Source: Megascapheus bottae (taxonomy: Eukaryota; Chordata; Mammalia; Rodentia; Geomyidae). Taken from it: a stretch of 64,000 nt of DNA. Made by a program: the position numbers and the translations under genes. The DNA is taken from NCBI GenBank assembly GCA_024803745.1, contig JANJXV010000024.1, positions 6,418,106 to 6,482,105 on the forward strand, written 5' to 3'. Under the pieces are notes generated by a model. It was given only the letters and a program-made list of their open reading frames with translations. It did no database searches and was not told the DNA's origin. Shown here one piece after another: positions 46,330 to 58,047 of this stretch. How positions within the stretch are numbered: position 1 is the stretch's first letter; every line of letters starts with the position of its first letter.

Positions 46330-47296
46330 CTTTTATTTTTTCCATATATTTTCATTGTAATCAATAGAAGGGTTACATTATATTCACCAGATAGAAGGTG
46401 CATTACTTCACAAACATTGAAACCCTTTCTCATGTTTATGTCCCCATTTCCCTCCCCCACCCCCCATCTTGTTTTCTTCCTTTCCCTATCCTATTTTAAA
46501 TAACCAAATATACATATATACAATATATTAGATAACAAGGTGAAACACTGTAACAATATGAGACAACCAAGAGACAGCAAAAGAGATAAGAGATAACATA
46601 GTACATTAAGGACACTGATCACTCATTATATGGCTTTTGTTTCTATATCCTAAATGTCCTTTCATTTAGCATCATTCCATATGGCCTTTTGTATCTAGGT
46701 TTTGTTCTATTATAAATCTCTGCTAGGATAGCCCAAGGTTTCTACTGATTATCACAAATGAGGGAAACCATGGAGCCTAAGTTCTTTGAGTCTGGCTTTC
46801 TTCACTTAATATGATTTTTTCTAAGTCTTTCCATTTCCTTATAAATATGGGGATGTTGTTCTTTCTGATGGCAACATAGAATTCCATTGTGTAAAATTAC
46901 CACATCTTGTTGATCCACTCATCAACTGAGGGACATCTGGGTTGGTTCCATATCTTTGCTATGGAAAATAGCGCTGAAATGAACATTGTTGTGCTAGTGG
47001 ATTTAGTATATCTTTGTTTCTGGACAATTGGGTAAATGCCAAGTAGTGGAATTGCTGGGTTATACGGGAGCTCTATGTTTAGTCTTTTGAGGAACTGCCA
47101 CACTGCTTTCCATAGTGGTTGAATGAGTTTGCACTCCCACCAACAGTGTAGTAGTAGTGATCCCTCCTGGCCACATCCCCTCCAGCATCTGTTGTTATTA
47201 GTTTTCTTGATCGTGGCCATTCTAACTGGAGTGTGATGGAATCTTAAGAGTTGTTTTGATTTGCATTTCTTTTATGGCCAAAGATGTTGAGCATCT
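46330..47296 (-). mobile_element. 5'-truncated L1 (about 1 kb), antisense
   Basis: 3' end complement (attgtaatcaatagaagggttacatt), a C-rich tract near 46450-46470, and ORF2 C-terminal complement through attgctgggttatacgggag to ttttatggccaaagatgttgagc. The boundaries lie in T-rich sequence, so a TSD could not be fixed. It reads TGG at the discriminating codon (complement of 46915-46917). Confidence 0.9.
46897..47220 (-). pseudogene. L1 ORF2 C-terminal remnant, 107 codons open
   Basis: It translates as [20 protein letters not shown], then [34 protein letters not shown] and a stop. It continues past the position where the copies at 30230 and 39315 stop. It lacks the RT and endonuclease regions. 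Confidence 0.87.
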
Positions 47297-47853
47297 TTTT
47301 TATTAACAAATAAACTTCAATGTAATTAGCATCCCATCCTTTCTTAGGACAAGGCCGATTTTAAAGGTCTCAGATATTTCATTTTTTCTTTTGAATGGGT
47401 TCCTATTTCCTATTTTGAATTGGTACCTGTTTCCTTTTGGGAACAATTAAAATTTTAATTTATCAAACATATGTGTTTAAATCAATGGTAATTAGAAGGG
47501 TTATAGTTGCATAAAAGTTAACTTTTTCTCTCCAGAAATATCTACAGATGATCTAATCAAAATTTTAAAAAGGAACTGTGTAGAGTTCTCTGATATCAAT
47601 GAATATCTCCCATTGATATAAATGACAATTTAGTAGCTGACATTCTGGCCCATCACTATCACCAAAAAAACCCATGTGGACTATTGAATAAAGTAGATAC
47701 CCATTAACTGGAGGCTGAGTGAGTGAATGTGTGCATTAGTCACCTTTCTCAGAAAGCCAGAGATCCAGCACTGTGATTCTGGATTGGATAAAGACTATTG
47801 TTGAAAAATCTTGTATTCTGTTAATGGATTTCAGGGGAAGCACAAGAGAAGTA
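47297..47853. other. Unassigned stretch
   Basis: No supported feature. Confidence 0.4.
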
Positions 47854-47869
47854 AAAGACAGTAGTATGG

Positions 47870-48068
47870 GTCCAGGAGTTTGGCTTAGTGTAGAGTGCTT
47901 GCCTAGCATGCACTGTAGACCCGGGTTCAATTCCTCGGTACCACATACATAAAAAACATACAGAATTGATGCTGTGGCTCAAGAGGTAGAGCGCTAGCCT
48001 TGAGAGAACCCTAGAATAGTGCTCAGGCCCTGAGCTCACGTCCAGAATGGGCAAAAAAAAAAAAAAGT
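47870..48068 (+). mobile_element. IDL-Geo-like SINE with perfect TSD
   Basis: Both monomers are present (ggcttagtgtagagtgcttgcc; gggttcaattcctcgg; gtggctcaagaggtagagcgc; gccctgagctcacg) with a poly-A tail. The 16-bp repeat aaagacagtagtatgg at 47854-47869 and 48069-48084 is identical, indicating a young insertion. Confidence 0.94.
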
Positions 48069-48349
48069 AAAGACAGTAGTATGGAAGTAAAAGAAGATGG
48101 ACAACATTAAATCTGTAGAAGTAGGCTGTAAGGGAGACTCACACCCAGTGAAGTTCTAGACTAGTAAACAATCCAGATGAGCTAGAAACAACATTCACAA
48201 TCTGTACAGATGGACAACCCTGGACAACATGAAGGATGTTACCTTCCTTCACAGGAAAGAAGAATTGGGTGATAGTTGTGATGATAATGAAGATGATGTT
48301 GATGGTGTTGCCATGTAATCTCTGCCATTAATGTAGAATTTAATGTTGA

Positions 48350-48480
48350 CAGTTTTATAGTCAGCACTTTTTACAATTTTAACTAGCTTGATCTTCACGG
48401 TTACCCTATGAGAGAGATCCCATTGCTATCTGGTGATTGAAAAATCTTGGAAATTTCAAATTATTAAGCCAGTATCCTAC
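48350..48480 (-). mobile_element. MIR SINE remnant, antisense
   Basis: ttgatcttcacggttaccctatgagagagatcccattgc corresponds to the antisense MIR block 'aatcctcacaacaaccctatgaggtaggtactatta'. The rest is eroded. Confidence 0.5.
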
Positions 48481-48580
48481 ATTTCTGGTGTATGCAGAAA
48501 GAAATTCAATTGAATTGCCATGTTATATACACCCTGTCAAAATATTATATTATTTTGATGTTTAAGATGCACAAAACTGG

Positions 48581-48785
48581 CCAGGAGTGTGGCCTAGTAG
48601 TAGCATGCTTACCTGGCATGCATAGAGCTGTGGATTCAATTTCTCCATAACACATACACAGAAAAAGCTGGAAGTGGTGCTGTGGCTAAAGTGGTAAAGC
48701 GTTGTTAGCCTTGAGAAAGCATAAAGACAGTGCTTAGGCCCTGAGTTCAAGGCCCAGAAGTGACAAAACAAAACAAAAAAAAAAC
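48581..48785 (+). mobile_element. IDL-Geo-like SINE with TSD
   Basis: Both monomers are recognisable (gtggcctagtagtagcatgcttacc; ggattcaatttctcc; gtggctaaagtggtaaagcg; ccctgagttcaaggccc). Flanks gatgcacaaaactgg (48566-48580) and gatgcacagtactgg (48786-48800) form a 15-bp TSD with two mismatches. The copy is more diverged than its two upstream neighbours. Confidence 0.92.
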
Positions 48786-48800
48786 GATGCACAGTACTGG

Positions 48801-50287
48801 CTATATTCCCAAACAATAATTTCAACATTTTGTTTCCAACTAATTTTATCAATAAATAAGATTAATTTTCTTTCACCAAGTATTTTACTTATTGAAAAAT
48901 ATAAGAATTTCTCAGATGTTAGTCATTTGTTCCCCTTTTATTAATGCAAATCTAAAGCACACATCTAAAATGTGTGTTCAAAGTCCTTTGCATTACCATG
49001 TCTGCAATTATATTCTACCAAACACTTGATGAAGGCAAACAAGATTTTAAGGCAAAGTCTTTACAAACTTCTTCTCTACATAAAATAATAGAATTGTCTC
49101 TTTCAATGGCAGGCTTGCTAGCTCTTTTGATATTTGCATATTGAGTTACTTTGACCATATGTTTATGATCTTGTTCCACAAAGTATTTTGTATAAAAAGA
49201 TATTGAATCACAACAAAGCCCTTGTAGATGGCTCCAAAGTGTTTTCCTTGTTAGAGAATCAGTTATTTTACTATTTCAGAACCATTACTCTATAACTGAC
49301 ATGGTCCTCCTCTTTCCTCCTGACAGATTGAGTTACAATTACTGCTAGGCATAATAACAAGTGCTTTTGTTTAACATAATCAGTATATTTAGAGTGTTAA
49401 AATTGATGTCATAAAATTTAGAAACACTTCAATAATCCTAACCACTTTGAGACAAATATTTCCTAATACATGCTGACAAGTACTATGTAGCTTTTATTTT
49501 TTCTCCAAAATTGTAATTGAAATGTGTGCTATCATATAAACTATAGAATTTTTATGTTTATAGTTTCAACTTCTCTTGTTTCTTCACTCTCAAATAAACC
49601 TAGGTTTTTGAGTTCATAATATTTTCTCACATAAAGCACTTACTGTATGTTTAATTTCTGTGAGTCATATTTTATGTATATTGTAAAATATAAATACTTA
49701 TTTAAAACTCATATTTACTGAGCCAAAAAAATATGATATTTATATGTAACTTCCTAGCATAATGCTTGGTTCTTAGAGAATATTATTAGTTCTTTTTGTA
49801 TAATTACTTAAGAACCATTTACTTTCACTCAATCTGAGCTTCTATTTTCTTACAGAAATGTACTTGGAATGCATTTCTTACTTCTCTTTGGTATATGAAA
49901 TTCAGGTAAGCTGTTCCAAAGCCTTAGATGATGTTTGGAATATCATGTGCTTCTCCCTCTAAGAAAGTTCAGCTGACTGGAGCACCATTCCTTCTATGCT
50001 GATTGTGAGAAATGTATGCAGACTTGAGATTTATAACTTTTAGGATGATCACTTCATCTCAGTATCTAGGTTAATTACAAACTCTTTTGCCGAACAATGT
50101 TCTTACTGAAGTGTGTGCAGAGAATGACATCGGGTAACACATGAATAAGCCTCATCACTTGCTCTTTTTCCACTTTCAAAACATATTCTGAGAAAATGTA
50201 TTGCAGGTCTGTTGTGTTTAGCCATTGAAACCCAAAATTATTTAGTTACCAAAATCTTCAAAATCGCAAAACATTCTGAATGGAAAG
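48801..50287. other. Mostly unassigned stretch
   Basis: AT-rich with no repeat recognised. It contains the weak exon candidate at 49856-49905, listed separately. Confidence 0.4.
49856..49905 (+). other. Weak candidate small exon (50 nt)
   Basis: A pyrimidine-rich stretch ending ttctattttcttacag precedes 50 nt, followed by the strong donor-like sequence ttcag|gtaagc. Two of the three frames are open; one reads KCTWNAFLTSLWYMKF and another MYLECISYFSLVYEIQ. I recognise neither. Such paired signals arise by chance in large genomes, so this is a hint only. Confidence 0.12.
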
Positions 50288-50605
50288 TCATTTTTATTGT
50301 ATTTTATTGTGGGGGTGATATATAGAGGGCTGTTATATTTGTCAGGTGGTGGGTGTATTACTTCTTGAACACTGATACCTCTTCACATGTTTTTGTCCCA
50401 CTTTCCTTTCCTCCACTCCCTCCCAATCATCTTGTTTCTCCCGTTAGGTTTATCTTTGTGATTGTTGTTCTTAATGTACTATGTGAAGTCATTTCTTTTC
50501 TCTTTTTTTCCACCTTATTATGGTTTATCTCATTTTGTTACCAGATCTGACTTTGCTACCTGGTATATTGTATATATGCTTATTTGTTTATTTAAAAGTG
50601 GAAAG
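50288..50605 (-). mobile_element. Short L1 3' UTR insertion with internal inversion
   Basis: From 50288 to about 50445 it reads as an antisense L1 3' end (attgtgggggtgatatatagagggctg, then a pyrimidine tract). From about 50446 to 50605 it reads in sense (cttaatgtactatgtgaagtc, ttttgttaccagatctgac, tacctggtatattgtatata). The pattern fits a small twin-primed insertion. Confidence 0.7.
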
Positions 50606-51295
50606 CCATTTTTTAAACTAAAAGTCATATGACTTCATAAAAGAATGTATGATAAAGTGAAAACAGTGGCAATCTACTTTTGCATTGAGTAGTATACATT
50701 TATATCATAATATTCTAAATTAGAATAAATATTCTTCTAACTACTATCTGTTTTATATTCCTGTGTCACATAAACACTTAAACCATATAAGTAAACTAAC
50801 TGACCACATGGTAGATAGTCTTGTGTACTGAGATTTCTTTCCCTCTAAGTTAGAAGACATTTCTGTTTTTTGCACTTTGCTAAAGTGATAGATTGATTCT
50901 TCTCTGTTTCTTTGGTTGTCAGAAAAAGGTCCCTTGATAACATTTAAGTTAATGATACCATATGTAGATTACTGTCATTGAAACTGTTATAAGTTTGTAA
51001 TCCTTTATATGCTAGAGGCCTATCTATGGAATAATTGCAAGATTTCTAGTTTTGAAACTAAGTGGAAGTATAATTATATCTGTGATAATATGGCTCTATG
51101 TCTAGTTATTATTAAATCTTCTGTGGCTAACACACTCTAAAGTTTCTTTTCTTCCAATTTTACACATTTGGGATATTTTCAATACTATTGAAATAGTATT
51201 TCTTACATATCTAACTCTAACTAGATGCTAAATAAGTAGCTTTCTATTTTGTGTTCAAGGTATAAAATTAAAATTGCCTTGGATTATTAATTTTT
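50606..51295. other. Unassigned AT-rich stretch
   Basis: No supported feature. Confidence 0.45.
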
Positions 51296-51405
51296 TAATT
51301 TAATTTTATTGTCAGGTGATGTAGAGAGGGGTTACAGTTACATATGTAAGGATAGTGAGTACATTTTTTCTTGAATATTATTACCCTCTAAATTTTTATA
51401 CAAAG
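51296..51405 (-). mobile_element. L1 3' end fragment, antisense
   Basis: taattttattgtcaggtgatgtagagaggggttacagttacata is the antisense 3' end of the older L1 subfamily also seen at 1842. Confidence 0.7.
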
Positions 51406-51488
51406 TAAGAATTGCAATTTTCACTTCTTTCTTACAGTCATTCCAATTGTGTTTTCTCACGTAAGTAAACAGCCTATTTTACTTAAGG

Positions 51489-51640
51489 CTAATTTTTTTC
51501 ATATATTTTGTATTGTAATTACTAGAAGGGTTACATTATGTTCACCAGTAGAAGGTGCATTACTTCACAAACATTGATACCCTTTCTGATGTCTTGGTTC
51601 CCATTTCCCTCCCCCCACCCCTGCCCCTTATCTCTTTATG
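51489..51640 (-). mobile_element. L1 3' end fragment, antisense
   Basis: ttgtattgtaattactagaagggttacattatgttcaccagtagaaggtgcattacttcac, then a C-rich tract, as in the younger copies at 14362 and 46330. It is about 150 bp long. Confidence 0.85.
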
Positions 51641-52287
51641 TGCTCTTAAAACTTCCAACAGAATAAACCTTAACATATTAGCCATATTCTGAGGCAAATA
51701 AGTTATACAGATTTAATAGCTGTACTTCCATAGGACGTTAGATTAATAGTTTTGAAATCATGATCTGCTATGGCTGCATGTAGACAGTTACTTTTTTAAT
51801 ATCCATGAAATAGCCTTACTGGTCAATGTCAAACCAAGATTAAGACTATTATCTTCTATTGACATTGTTAATTATAAATTAAATTGACTTTCCTCTTAAT
51901 TATTTCAGACATTAGTTGAGATTCTCCATAGAGCTTCACAAATTCAACTGTGTGCCTTAGCTAATAGTTTCCTGGTTCATATTTTTAATATCAACTAACA
52001 TATTTTGTGTTATATATCCAATGTATCCTTCTGACTTAGCCTGAAAGAAGCTGAAGAAAGTTTCCCTTTCAACAAGATAGAACAGTCACATATGAACATT
52101 AATAATGATACTTTTTTTGATTCATTCTTTTTCAGGAGACTCTTAGACAACTGACAAAACTTGAATTTTTCACCAAGCCTGTGTATTTAATTGTGAAGCT
52201 TGATTAATATTTTTGAGTTCATAGCAACACCAGAAAAGCATGACTTATAGCTAATTCAATTAAAATTAAATGGAATACCCCTTCAGC
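51641..52287. other. Unassigned AT-rich stretch
   Basis: No supported feature. Confidence 0.45.
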
Positions 52288-52334
52288 TTGTGTGTGTGTG
52301 TGTGTGTGTGTGTGTACATACATATGTGTATGTG
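52288..52334. repeat. (TG)n microsatellite
   Basis: About 13 TG units followed by TACATA/TATG variants. Confidence 0.93.
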
Positions 52335-52699
52335 CAAATATAATAGCTAACATGTTTTGTGTATTTTAAAAATGTTACGGGAAAGCAAACGGGGAAAAAT
52401 AAAAACTTTGCATACCACTGAGCCTTGCAGACGTGTTGTACAATGATCTGGATATCAGTGAGGTCTACTGTTTATTGAATGCCTTAAATCTTGATTAAAT
52501 GACCACTGTCTTATTTTATCAATTTTATCATATCCCTGAAGGCCATAGGAAGTTACCCACATTTAATTATTCAATTCTCTTTAAATTAATCCCTTTGAGA
52601 TGTTCCAGAATTGCTTATCTGATTTCTTTTTTAGAGTATCTGTATGTCTCTAAGACTGAAGTCCTCCTATCTATGAACATATTCTCTTTCCTCCTCCCC

Positions 52700-52931
52700 T
52701 CTTCTGCAACCCTGTCATGGGGCTTAGACTCTGGACCTGGGCACTGTCCTCAAGCTCTTCAGCTCAAGGCTACTGCCTTACCTTGAGCCACAGCCCCACT
52801 TCTGGTTTTCTAGTGGTTAATTTGAGATGAGTCTGATGATTTTAGTGCCCAGGCTGACTTTGAACCCCGATTTTTAGATCTCAGCCTCCAGAGTAGCTAG
52901 GATTACAGTTGTGAGACACCAAACCCAGTTT
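52700..52931 (-). mobile_element. B1-dID-like SINE, antisense
   Basis: catggggcttagactctggacctgggcactg, gctcttcagctcaaggctac, cttctggttttctagtggttaatttgag and tagatctcagcctccagagtagctaggattacag appear in family order. It explains the C-terminal part of a 95-codon + strand frame. Confidence 0.88.
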
Positions 52932-54105
52932 AAATACATTTAATTCTTTGTGGAATAAAAAAGAAAAAGCCCCAGCCTTGGGATAGAGTGTATGCTAGCC
53001 AAAATAAATGCCCATTTAATAGCAAATATTAGCAAAATTCAAGTTCTGTTTTTAATTTTACTCACCAAATGGCATTTTAATACAATATAAAATATCCCTA
53101 AGAGTCCTATTATAGCCATTGATAGGAATGAGTATATAAGAATTACTTTCTTATTCATTCAGTACTTAGTACATCTTTTATTTACTCAAATTATACATTC
53201 AAATTTTTGTTTTGTTTTGTTGGTGTTAAAAATTTTAAATAAATAAAAATTTAAACATTACCCAGCCACTTATATCATTTGATGTAAAGTTTTAGCTGTA
53301 AATTTACATAGTATTGAAACAATGGTGTTTGAAATATTGCATATTTACAAAACCTTTCTGGGAAAAGTTAACACAATATATATACAGATGGTGCTGGAAG
53401 AGTTTTTTTTACAGTAATAGTATTCTTCGAATATGTTTAATATATTGTTTTGCCAATAGGTAATCTACCCTTAGTGAGTTGTTCAAATTAGTTTGAATAA
53501 GGTTGTGTGTATGTGAAATACCAAGAGACACTGGTATAATGTAATGGTGCCCCACTGAGCAGCAGCAGCAGCAGAAATAGTGGCCAAACAATTTTGGCTG
53601 TGTTATCCTGATTATTTTATTGTGGCAGTGACATATTTTGGTATTCACCTGCCATCCACATTGCTATACCCATCTATGGCAGTTGTTAAATGCCTAAATA
53701 CAAAAATGTAATGCTATATGGAAGCATGCTATATGCTCATTTGACAAATTTAAAAGAAGTATTTTATTGCTTTTTAGCACATACACAGCAAGCTACAGCC
53801 AGTCCTAAAAAGCTTGATTATGTTATCAAAGCCCACAGCTGTTTAACAGTGTCCCATCATCACCAGCATTGAGGAGGCTTTTCTTTCCGTATATTCACTG
53901 GACCTGGAGCTGCTTGTGTGTGAGAGCACTTATGATATTCTTTCAATCTGCCATGGGCCTGTTTTCCTCTAGTAGAATACAATAGTACACCCTTTTCATT
54001 TTTATATTCCCAGAAACTATCAAATAATTTACAAGGAGAAAACAATAATATAAGCACGGATGACTTAATGTAGAAAACCATTACTTGATTAGCTAATCTA
54101 TTACT
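52932..54105. other. Mostly unassigned stretch
   Basis: No transposon recognised. It contains a short CAG run (listed separately) and unassigned sequence around 53690-53900 with no clear gene. Confidence 0.4.
53558..53575. repeat. Short (CAG)n run
   Basis: Five to six CAG/GCA units on the + strand, too short to be an unstable tract. Confidence 0.85.
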
Positions 54106-54396
54106 GCTTTTTTTGGGGGGGGGAGGCCTTGTGCCTTGATAGCCTAAGTGCTGTCCCTGAGCTCTTCAACTCAAGGCTACCTACCACCCTACCCCTGGAC
54201 CTGGGTGCTTTCCAACAGCTCTTCAGCTCAAGGCTACAGCCCTACCCTTGAGCCAAGCCCCACTTCCTATTTTCTAGAGGTTAATTGGAGACAAGAGTCT
54301 TGGTCCTTTTATGCCTGGGCTGGCTTTAAACTCTGATCCTCAGATCTCAGCCTCCTGAGTAGCTAGGATTATAGGCGTGAACCACCACTCCGGACT
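54106..54396 (-). mobile_element. B1-dID-like SINE, antisense, with internal duplication
   Basis: The element is longer than its relatives because an ID-like segment is repeated: agctcttcaactcaaggctac at 54160-54180 and agctcttcagctcaaggctac at 54217-54237. It continues attttctagaggttaattggag and cctcagatctcagcctcctgagtagctaggattataggcg. A G run of about nine precedes it. Confidence 0.88.
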
Positions 54397-54608
54397 TCTA
54401 TTGCTACTTTCTTATATAGTTTCTTGGAATTTAAAAGCTACCTGCAAGATTTAAGTTCCACATCTCTTACTCCTACTCTTATATATAGATTCTAACTCTG
54501 TAGATTTTATAATCTAAGAATGTGCATCTTACAAGGTCATCAATGTTTCTGATTCAGTACCAAAGGTTATTCTTTAAAATTCTTGATAATGTGACGAAGA
54601 AAGTATTG

Positions 54609-54790
54609 TGAACCAGGCACAAGTGGTCCTCATTAGTAATTCTAGCTTCCTAGGAGGCTGAGACCTGGAGAGTCACAGTTTGAAGCAAGCCTAGATGAAA
54701 AATAACAGCAACAACAACCACAAAGTACATGAGACTCCATGTCCAAAATAACCAGCCAAAAGCTAAACTGAAGTTATGTCTAACAAGATT
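54609..54790 (+). mobile_element. B1-dID-like SINE, sense, partial
   Basis: aaccaggcacaagtggtcctcattagtaattctagcttcctaggaggctgagacctgg, then gtttgaagcaagcctag and gagactccatgtccaaaataacc. An AAC-rich insert lies in the middle, and the ID-like end is not clear. Confidence 0.75.
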
Positions 54791-56724
54791 GAAACACCAA
54801 GTGAAACCTTGGAACCAGTAGAAAAGGAAATGAATAACCAAAGCTTCTGGATTCATGCAAACTTCAGAAAACTCACTAGGCAATTAATTGTTCATTGATT
54901 GTGAATCAAGAGGCTCAGAGTGAATGAGGATTGATTGCTCAGACAGAACATACTCATCAAAGTCTTAGCTCTATCTTGTCTGATTGTGCATAACAGAATT
55001 GTGGGATCACTATGAGTAGAGAGTATATTATAATAAAATTTAACAAAGTGGCTGGATCTCAGGCCTATGAATATAAGCAATGACTATTATTCTAATTGGG
55101 TACATTCAGAGTCATTCATCAATGGTTCAACAACATAGAAAAGTGGTATGTGAAATATTAGGACAGGATAACATCCCCCAATATACAGTTGAGGCAGGCA
55201 TATTGACTCCAGGAGACAACCTTAGTGAGCCTTCTCACTTTAGGACTGGCCCATTCTTAGTCAGTTTTCATTGTTAGTTGCTTCCTTTCATGCAAGTGGA
55301 TGGTACCTAGCAAAATGTGTACTGTTCCCGGAACTACAAAAGCTTTTTAGGTGCTGGCTGGTGTAGAAGGCTCGGTCTGCTAAAGTTTTTATACTTTTTA
55401 GAATCTTTTGAACGTGCTGTATACATTCTTAGAGTCAATGCCATGCCTGATATATCTCCAGGGGTAAATACTGGGTGTCTGATACGTATGAGCTCTTGAG
55501 ATGATTGAGATGATTAGCCAGGTGTGAAAGTTCTAATCTCTAATCTTCTTAGAGATTTTATTAATGAATATTTTATTGTATTGATAAGAAATCAAGTCCC
55601 ATGTTTCCATCTTCTCAGCCACACATCTCTGCATCTTGCACACAACTTCTTATCTGATCTCTTTATAGCCTTCTGTCTAAAATTATTTCATGGAGATTTA
55701 CACTCATAAATATCTAAACTTCTAGCTAGAGTACCAATTTCCTCTGTTCCTTTTGCAATCCATTTTGAGACTAATGACTTACTTTCTCTCCTTTTTCCTG
55801 TACACATTCAAATTGCAAGTCATAAAACCATATACCCTCATGCTTCCTTTATCAGGCATGTCCACACAGATAGTATATTGACTGGCCTACATTTCTTTAG
55901 AAATTATGGTATAATGAACATAATTTTGTCTAAATGACTGGCCAAGGTCATCATCAATCTTATTCAAAAAGTGTAAATGGAGAGAAAGCTTAACAGAAGC
56001 ACAAAGTGGAAGATGGGTTCAGAATAGACAGGGACGCCTAGGACATTTTACAAGCAGACATTTAAACAAGACCCTATTCCTTTGTAATTCATTTATGGGA
56101 TAGTTGCTGCTTCTTCTTGGCTCTCTGCTCCCTTATACTCAGCAACTGTGAATAATAGCCATTAGAAAAGGTTTTGAAATTTTCTGATGGAAGGAAAAAA
56201 TATTAGGGAAAAAATTAAGGAAGCTTCCCAGGTGTTCCCCTTCCAACAAAACGAATGCGGAGTAAACTCAGAAATCAAAGTCCATGCTTATTTTTGTTGC
56301 AGTCCAGCGTGTGAGAAGTAGAAAGGCATATTTTAATGTACTGGGAATTATTTGTAATAAATATTTTTTCTCAGTTGAAGTGGAGGGATAGTAGACTTCA
56401 TCTTAATATGCAAGAAAGAACAGAGGGGGGTATTATCAGTCAGGTACAATATGTGGATTAAGACCATAGGAGTTTCTTTTTTGGATTATTGCAAAGTTGA
56501 TTTCTATTTTAAAGCTATTAGTCACATGCAGTTGTACCTGAGATTAAAATTTTTCATTACTCTCCAAAGATGATTCTCTTTTTTTCCCTAATGGAGAAAC
56601 TTTGGGAATAAACTGTAGTGTACTTTCAGTGTTCCAGAGGACTTAAAATATACCTGTAACTTTTTGTATATAATGTAGATCTTCTTATATAGACTACTTA
56701 TGTAATCTACATCTTTTAAATAGA
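54791..56724. other. Unassigned stretch
   Basis: No supported gene or repeat. Several + strand open frames of 60-65 codons (55080-55709) show no domain. Confidence 0.4.
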
Positions 56725-56960
56725 TTATTATTGAAAAACTAGAAATAGAACTGACATATGATTCAGCAGCCTCACTTCTGGGTATATATCCATGGAATGA
56801 AATCAGGATGTCAAAGAGAGATTTTCAGTCAAATGTTTACTGCAGCATTTTTTTTTCGTGGTAGCCAGGAAATAGGACCAATCTAGGTGTCTGTTAACAG
56901 ATGACTGGATAAAAAATATGATGTTAGTAGATTATTAGAGCAGATGAGTTTTCAGTAGAA
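56725..56960 (+). mobile_element. Ancient L1 ORF2 C-terminal fragment, sense
   Basis: The sense series ctagaaatagaactgacatatgattcagcagcctcacttctgggtatatatcc, then gccaggaaataggaccaatctaggtgtctgttaacagatgactggataaa, matches conserved mammalian L1 ORF2 DNA. It is much older than the lineage-specific L1s. Confidence 0.8.
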
Positions 56961-57544
56961 AGGGTTATACTTTCTCCAAAACAACTGATCAAACATTCTA
57001 TAATATCATTACTCTTGGATATAGAATAAGAATTCATGGTTTTGTTTGGTGGGGAGGGGCAAGAGTAGTTCAGGAAGCATATAGTATAAAATAAGTAAGC
57101 TTAACTTAGATTACAATGGTTTTGAAGTATTAAAATTTTGTATTAGAAATCTATAGAAAGTATTTTATGGGATTAGTGTCCATACTGCTAAAAAATAACA
57201 AAAACCAAGGTTGACTACTAAGATCAAATATCTGCTGTGCATTTTGTCAGAGATGAGAATGTTCATGGGCTGTCAGGGTAAGGATTGTTACATTAGAGGG
57301 CATTGATTTTTCAGTCACACCCATCTTACACAACCTAATTTTTAAATACAACTCAGGTAATAGTTATTTATAGCATGTATCATCTTTTTTTTGGCTTTAA
57401 AACATTATTTATATTCAAGAAATATTTGTGCCTCAGAGAAGATTTGTTTGCTTGCTTTTGATATTCTTTTTATAGAATAATTCTTGTCTTCTGGGCAAAG
57501 AAAAACTCTTTTTAAGTACTGAAAGTTTAAATTATATTCTTTTT

Positions 57545-57800
57545 GAGTGTTCTTTTACTTTTAAAATTTTGTTTTAGAGTGAATTTACAGTTAAGTCAAG
57601 TAATGAGTACGTTTCTTTTTAAACAGTGTCACTCCCCCTGCTTGTCTCCCATTTTTTCTCCTCCCATCTCCCTTTCTTCCCCAAGTTGTAGAGATCATTT
57701 TCAACAATTCATCTAATGAGAATCACTGCTGAATTGGTTCACAGTTTGTCCTATCACTTCTGCACTTCTCCTTCCCCTACCCAAATCAGATAAACTTAGA
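57545..57800 (-). mobile_element. Probable old L1 3' UTR, antisense
   Basis: gtgaatttacagttaagtcaagtaatgagtacgtttctttttaaacagtgtcac followed by C/T-rich blocks parallels the antisense L1 3' end layout at 1842, with considerable divergence. The following purine-rich part to about 57900 may belong to it. Confidence 0.5.
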
Positions 57801-58047
57801 TACAAGACAAAGCATACAGAAGTCAAAAACACCAACAGAAGGGAATCAGCCAAAGGGAAGAAGAGAATAAAAGAAAAAAAAAGAACCACAAACAATACAA
57901 TAAAAAATCTCTTGTTTTTATTTCTTGTAGTTCATTTTGATAAGTATAATTTTATATGATCCCATGCATATACCTATGTGTACACTCCTCTGTACATTCA
58001 CTGTAGTTCTTTGATTTTGTTTTTGAAAAAAAGATAAGTCAGAACTT

